In this document: in pieces, positions 61,531-64,000 of the stretch | Layout of the letters: every line of letters begins with the position of its first letter | How positions within the stretch are numbered: the stretch's first letter is position 1 | Notes under the pieces: model-generated | The model's database searches: none | The model's input: only the letters and a program-made list of their open reading frames with translations | What the model was told of the DNA's origin: nothing | Translations under genes and position numbers: made by a program | Assembly (NCBI RefSeq): GCF_016008875.1 | Contig: NZ_JADTQG010000005.1 | Coordinates: 62,001-126,000 of the forward strand | DNA: 64,000 nt | DNA from: Ectopseudomonas mendocina | Lineage (GTDB): Bacteria > Pseudomonadota > Gammaproteobacteria > Pseudomonadales > Pseudomonadaceae | Reading direction: 5' to 3'

Positions 61531-62097
61531 ATGTCCCCCGTTACCCTGATGGTGGCGCGCCGCGTCGCCAATGGCCGTTATCACGACTTCATCGCCTGGT
61601 TGCGTGAAGGCGAGCACCTGGCCACCGACTTTCCCGGCTATCTCGGCTCCGGCGTATTGGCACCGCCTGCCGGCGACGACGAATTCCAGATCGTTTTCCG
61701 TTTCAGCGACGAACAGACCATGGCTTCCTGGGAGCATTCCGCTTCGCGCCAGGCCTGGCTCCAGCGCGGCGCCGGGCTCTTCGCTCAACCCCAGGAAAAG
61801 CGCGCGGTGGGTCTCGACGCCTGGTTCGGCAGCGCCCACCGCCAGCCACCACGCTGGAAGCAGAGCGTAGCGATCTGGCTGGCGTTCTTTCCGGTTTCCC
61901 TGGCCTTCAACCTGCTGTTCGGCCCCTGGCTCGCCGATCTGTCACTGACCATGCGTGTGTTGTTGTCGACACTGGCCCTGACGCCACTGATGACCTACCT
62001 GTTCATTCCGCTTTCCACTCGCCTGCTCGAACCCTGGTTACAAGGCAACTACCCGCAACGCCTGAGCAAACGAGCCCCCAGCATCGGCAAATCCTGA
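61531..62097 (+). CDS. Antibiotic-biosynthesis-monooxygenase-fold protein with membrane tail
   Basis: A 188-residue protein with an N-terminal dimeric ferredoxin-like ABM domain (about residues 1-105; SPVTLMVARRVANGRYHDFI, FQIVFRFSDEQTMASWEHSA, RQAWL) and a C-terminal part with two membrane helices (SVAIWLAFFPVSLAFNLLFG and TMRVLLSTLALTPLMTYLFI). The hydrolase-like substrate is unknown. GAGGAGATACACA precedes the start. An intrinsic terminator follows. It lies between the light-type regulator and folM. Confidence 0.85.
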   Translation: MSPVTLMVARRVANGRYHDFIAWLREGEHLATDFPGYLGSGVLAPPAGDDEFQIVFRFSDEQTMASWEHSASRQAWLQRGAGLFAQPQEKRAVGLDAWFGSAHRQPPRWKQSVAIWLAFFPVSLAFNLLFGPWLADLSLTMRVLLSTLALTPLMTYLFIPLSTRLLEPWLQGNYPQRLSKRAPSIGKS

Positions 62098-62112
62098 ATG
62101 TGCTTTGTCCCT

Positions 62113-62146
62113 ATCGGCCAGCCTCGAGCTGGCCGATTTCATTTGT
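62113..62146 (+). terminator. Intrinsic terminator after the monooxygenase-fold gene
   Basis: ATCGGCCAGC faces GCTGGCCGAT around a 5-base loop, followed by TTCATTTG. It separates that gene from the folM promoter region. Confidence 0.8.
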
Positions 62147-62169
62147 ATAAGCCAGCAAAACCTATACAA
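62143..62169. promoter_or_regulatory. TTGTATA-N13-TATACAA dyad upstream of folM
   Basis: A perfect 7-bp inverted repeat in the AT-rich region upstream of folM. Its right arm is also part of TATACA-N11-CGTATA. The same TATACA-N11-TGCATA arrangement occurs at the dyad before the MerR gene, which suggests one protein reads both. Confidence 0.5.
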
Positions 62170-62295
62170 AAATAAAACTCGTATAAGCGAGGTACAAAAA
62201 CGCCCCACTCTAGACTCCGTGATAAAAATCCTTGTAACTCAGCAAAATAGGCAAAATCGTCAAGCCTGATAGCAAAACCACATGACGCCCATGGT

Positions 62296-62319
62296 TGTAC
62301 AACCTGCAGCTCTGGTATA
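62296..62319. promoter_or_regulatory. PplR-like box TGTACA-N12-GGTATA before folM
   Basis: TGTACA and GGTATA separated by exactly 12 bases differ by one base from the P. putida PplR direct-repeat consensus T(G/A)TACA-N12-TGTA(C/T)A, which I recall from the literature on light-inducible genes. The first half lies in the palindrome GGTTGTACAACC (62293-62304). It is 94 bp before the folM start. Confidence 0.6.
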
Positions 62320-62412
62320 GCTTTACCTTCGGCCTGGTGAATGCCGCCTGCCACTGGTCAGGTATCCCGAGGCGGTACGAACCAGGCCTTCATTCAAATC
62401 TGCGAGTCGTAC

Positions 62413-63123
62413 ATGAGCGCTGCCAGCTTCCCCATCCTGATCACCGGCGCCGGCCAGAGGGTTGGCCTGTACTGCGCCGAGCGCCTGCTCGACGAAGGCC
62501 AGTCGGTCATCGTCAGCTACCGTCAGGAGCGCGACAGCATCGGCCGACTGCGTGAGCGCGGCGCCATTGCTCTGCAGGCCGACTTCAGCGATGAAGTGGG
62601 GATTCTCGCCTTCATCGACAGCCTCAAGGCGCAGTGCAGCGGCCTGCGCGCGATCGTGCACAACGCCTCGCAATGGCTGGCCGAAATGCCGGGCGATGAA
62701 GCCGAAGCCTTCCGCCAGCTGTTCAGCGTGCACATGCTTGCCCCTTACCTGATCAACCTGCATTGCAGCGACCTGTTGCTGCAGTCGGAATACGCCGACA
62801 TCGTTCACGTCAGCGACGACGTGGTACGCAAGGGCAGCGCCAATCGCCCCGCCTACTGCGCCAGCAAGGCCGGCCTGGAGAGCCTGACGCTGTCTTTCGC
62901 CGCGCGCCTGGCTCCACGTATCAAGGTCAACGCCATCGCCCCGGCGTTGCTGATGTTCAACGAAGGCGATGACGAGGCCTACCGCACCAGGGCCCTGGCC
63001 AAATCAGCGCTGGGCATAGAACCCGGCCCGCAGGCCTTCTACCAGAGTTTGCGCTATCTGCTGGACAACCCCTACGTAACCGGAACCACCCTTACCCTCA
63101 ACGGCGGCCGCCACCTCAAGTGA
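62413..63123 (+). CDS. folM: Dihydromonapterin reductase
   Basis: A 236-residue SDR enzyme that reduces dihydromonapterin (and weakly dihydrofolate) with NADPH. The nucleotide loop is [18 protein letters not shown], the family motif NASQW follows, and the catalytic YCASKAG completes it. [14 protein letters not shown] matches FolM. The end LNGGRHLK is typical. It is the first gene of a folM-folE-folX operon; tetrahydromonapterin serves as cofactor of phenylalanine hydroxylase in Pseudomonas. Confidence 0.92.
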   Translation: MSAASFPILITGAGQRVGLYCAERLLDEGQSVIVSYRQERDSIGRLRERGAIALQADFSDEVGILAFIDSLKAQCSGLRAIVHNASQWLAEMPGDEAEAFRQLFSVHMLAPYLINLHCSDLLLQSEYADIVHVSDDVVRKGSANRPAYCASKAGLESLTLSFAARLAPRIKVNAIAPALLMFNEGDDEAYRTRALAKSALGIEPGPQAFYQSLRYLLDNPYVTGTTLTLNGGRHLK

Positions 63124-63145
63124 GGCGACTGCCCAGGACACTGCC

Positions 63146-63706
63146 ATGAGCGAACCCCTATCCCAGCAATACCGCGAAATCATCAAGGGCCTCGGTGAAA
63201 ACCCGGAGCGCGAGGGCCTGCTCGACACCCCGAAGCGGGCCGCCAAGGCCATGCAGTACCTTTGCCATGGCTATCAGCAGTCGCTGGAGGAGATCGTGGG
63301 CAGCGCGCTGTTCGAGTCCGACAATGACGAGATGGTGATCGTCAAGGACATCGAGCTGTACTCGCTGTGCGAGCACCACCTGCTGCCCTTCATCGGCAAG
63401 GCGCATGTCGCCTACATCCCCACCGGCAAGGTGCTCGGGCTGTCGAAAGTAGCGCGCATCGTCGACATGTACGCACGTCGCCTGCAGATCCAGGAGAACC
63501 TGACCAAACAGATTGCCGACGCGATTCAGCGCGTGACCAACGCTGCCGGTGTCGCCGTGGTGATCGAGGCCAAGCATATGTGCATGATGATGCGCGGGGT
63601 GGAGAAGCAGAACTCGGTGATGAGCAGCTCGGTGATGCTTGGCGCGTTCCGCGAGTCCTGCAACACTCGCCATGAATTTCTGCAATTGATCGGACGGAAC
63701 AACTAA
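63146..63706 (+). CDS. folE: GTP cyclohydrolase I
   Basis: A 186-residue GTP cyclohydrolase I, the first step of pterin and folate synthesis, turning GTP into dihydroneopterin triphosphate. Zinc and active-site residues lie in [17 protein letters not shown] and [15 protein letters not shown]. The N-terminus ([20 protein letters not shown]) and the tail are complete. It follows folM by 22 bp and overlaps folX by one base (TAATG). It probably belongs to a second, regulated FolE copy typical of pseudomonads. Confidence 0.95.
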   Translation: MSEPLSQQYREIIKGLGENPEREGLLDTPKRAAKAMQYLCHGYQQSLEEIVGSALFESDNDEMVIVKDIELYSLCEHHLLPFIGKAHVAYIPTGKVLGLSKVARIVDMYARRLQIQENLTKQIADAIQRVTNAAGVAVVIEAKHMCMMMRGVEKQNSVMSSSVMLGAFRESCNTRHEFLQLIGRNN

Positions 63707-64000
63707 TGCCGCGACTGGACCCCGGAATGGCGCGCATCCGCGTCAAGGACCTGCGCCTGCGCACCTACATCGGCATCAAGGAAGAGGAGATCAACAACAA
63801 GCAGGACGTGCTGATCAACCTGACCATCCTCTACCCGGCGGTCGACGCCGTGCAGGTCAACGACATCGAGCACGCCCTGAACTACCGCACCATCACCAAG
63901 GCGATCATCGCCCACGTGGAGGGCAACCGTTTCGCCCTGCTCGAACGCCTGACTCAGGAAATTCTTGACCTGGTCATGGCTCACCAGGCTGTGCGTTATG
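63706..64000 (+). CDS. folX: Dihydroneopterin triphosphate 2'-epimerase (partial)
   Basis: The visible 98 codons ([20 protein letters not shown], then [20 protein letters not shown]) match FolX, a tunnelling-fold enzyme that epimerises dihydroneopterin triphosphate to the monapterin form. The gene runs off the window end. Its ATG shares a base with the folE stop. Together folE, folX and folM form the tetrahydromonapterin route. Confidence 0.92.
   Translation, partial: MPRLDPGMARIRVKDLRLRTYIGIKEEEINNKQDVLINLTILYPAVDAVQVNDIEHALNYRTITKAIIAHVEGNRFALLERLTQEILDLVMAHQAVRY

Noticed and set aside
1..64000. CRISPR arrays, tRNA or rRNA genes, insertion sequences, prophage or toxin-antitoxin pairs
   Set aside because: No regularly spaced direct repeats, tRNA-like cloverleaf, transposase or integrase frame, or paired toxin gene was seen; the ribbon-helix-helix protein has no toxin partner.

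Overview
The window is a 64 kb piece of a high-GC gammaproteobacterial chromosome, almost certainly a Pseudomonas of the mendocina/oleovorans type. The evidence is gene content and order. The block pyruvate kinase, enoyl-CoA hydratase, ferredoxin reductase, SadC-like diguanylate cyclase, class I fumarase matches the P. aeruginosa PA4329-PA4333 order as I remember it. opgGH, a two-domain polyphosphate:AMP phosphotransferase, mnmC, zapE, a folM-folE-folX operon and Pseudomonas-type REP repeats are also present. No rRNA, tRNA, CRISPR array, prophage or insertion sequence was seen. This is ordinary chromosome with an accessory flavour in places.

Layout. 0-9 kb: a metallo-beta-lactamase-fold hydrolase divergent from a GlxA-type AraC regulator, then a minus-strand run of two tandem LysR regulators, a glutathione transferase and a PNPOx-FNR-ferredoxin fusion, followed by a LysE exporter and a thiolase. 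9-20 kb: REP cluster, polyphosphate kinase 2, mnmC, EamA transporter, UvrD-like helicase, LysR, old yellow enzyme and MFS exporter. A minus-strand small RNA candidate at 19635-19739 has an RpoS-like -10 element, six GGA motifs and an intrinsic terminator. 20-31 kb: cytochrome b561, periplasmic glucan synthesis (opgG-opgH) with a periplasmic beta-glucosidase upstream, an AraC regulator and a SWIM/SNF2 ATPase. 31-41 kb: PsiE, SOS-controlled YebG, and a run of six plus-strand genes (lipoprotein, DUF3302, HlyD-like adaptor, DUF5064, amino-acid antiporter, periplasmic solute-binding protein) behind an RpoS-like promoter. 41-49 kb: a decayed universal stress protein gene, then the pykA-sadC-fumarase block and D-serine dehydratase. 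49-58 kb: several short, translationally coupled minus-strand operons and small conserved genes.

The most interesting part is 58.4-64 kb. A short LOV blue-light receptor (adduct Cys53 in YQDCRFLQ) is followed by a PilZ-like gene, and a MerR regulator of the class II LitR/PplR type (B12-fold domain without the cobalamin-binding histidine) converges on them. Next come a membrane-tailed monooxygenase-fold protein and the pterin operon folM-folE-folX. The folM upstream region carries a TGTACA-N12-GGTATA element that is one mismatch from the PplR box I recall from P. putida, plus further TTGTAYA-type dyads. One such dyad also lies upstream of the regulator gene. This reads as a compact light-sensing module placed beside its probable target, tetrahydromonapterin/folate-type pterin synthesis. 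A divergent flavodoxin on one side and a PilZ-like protein inside suggest possible flavin and c-di-GMP links, which are inference only.
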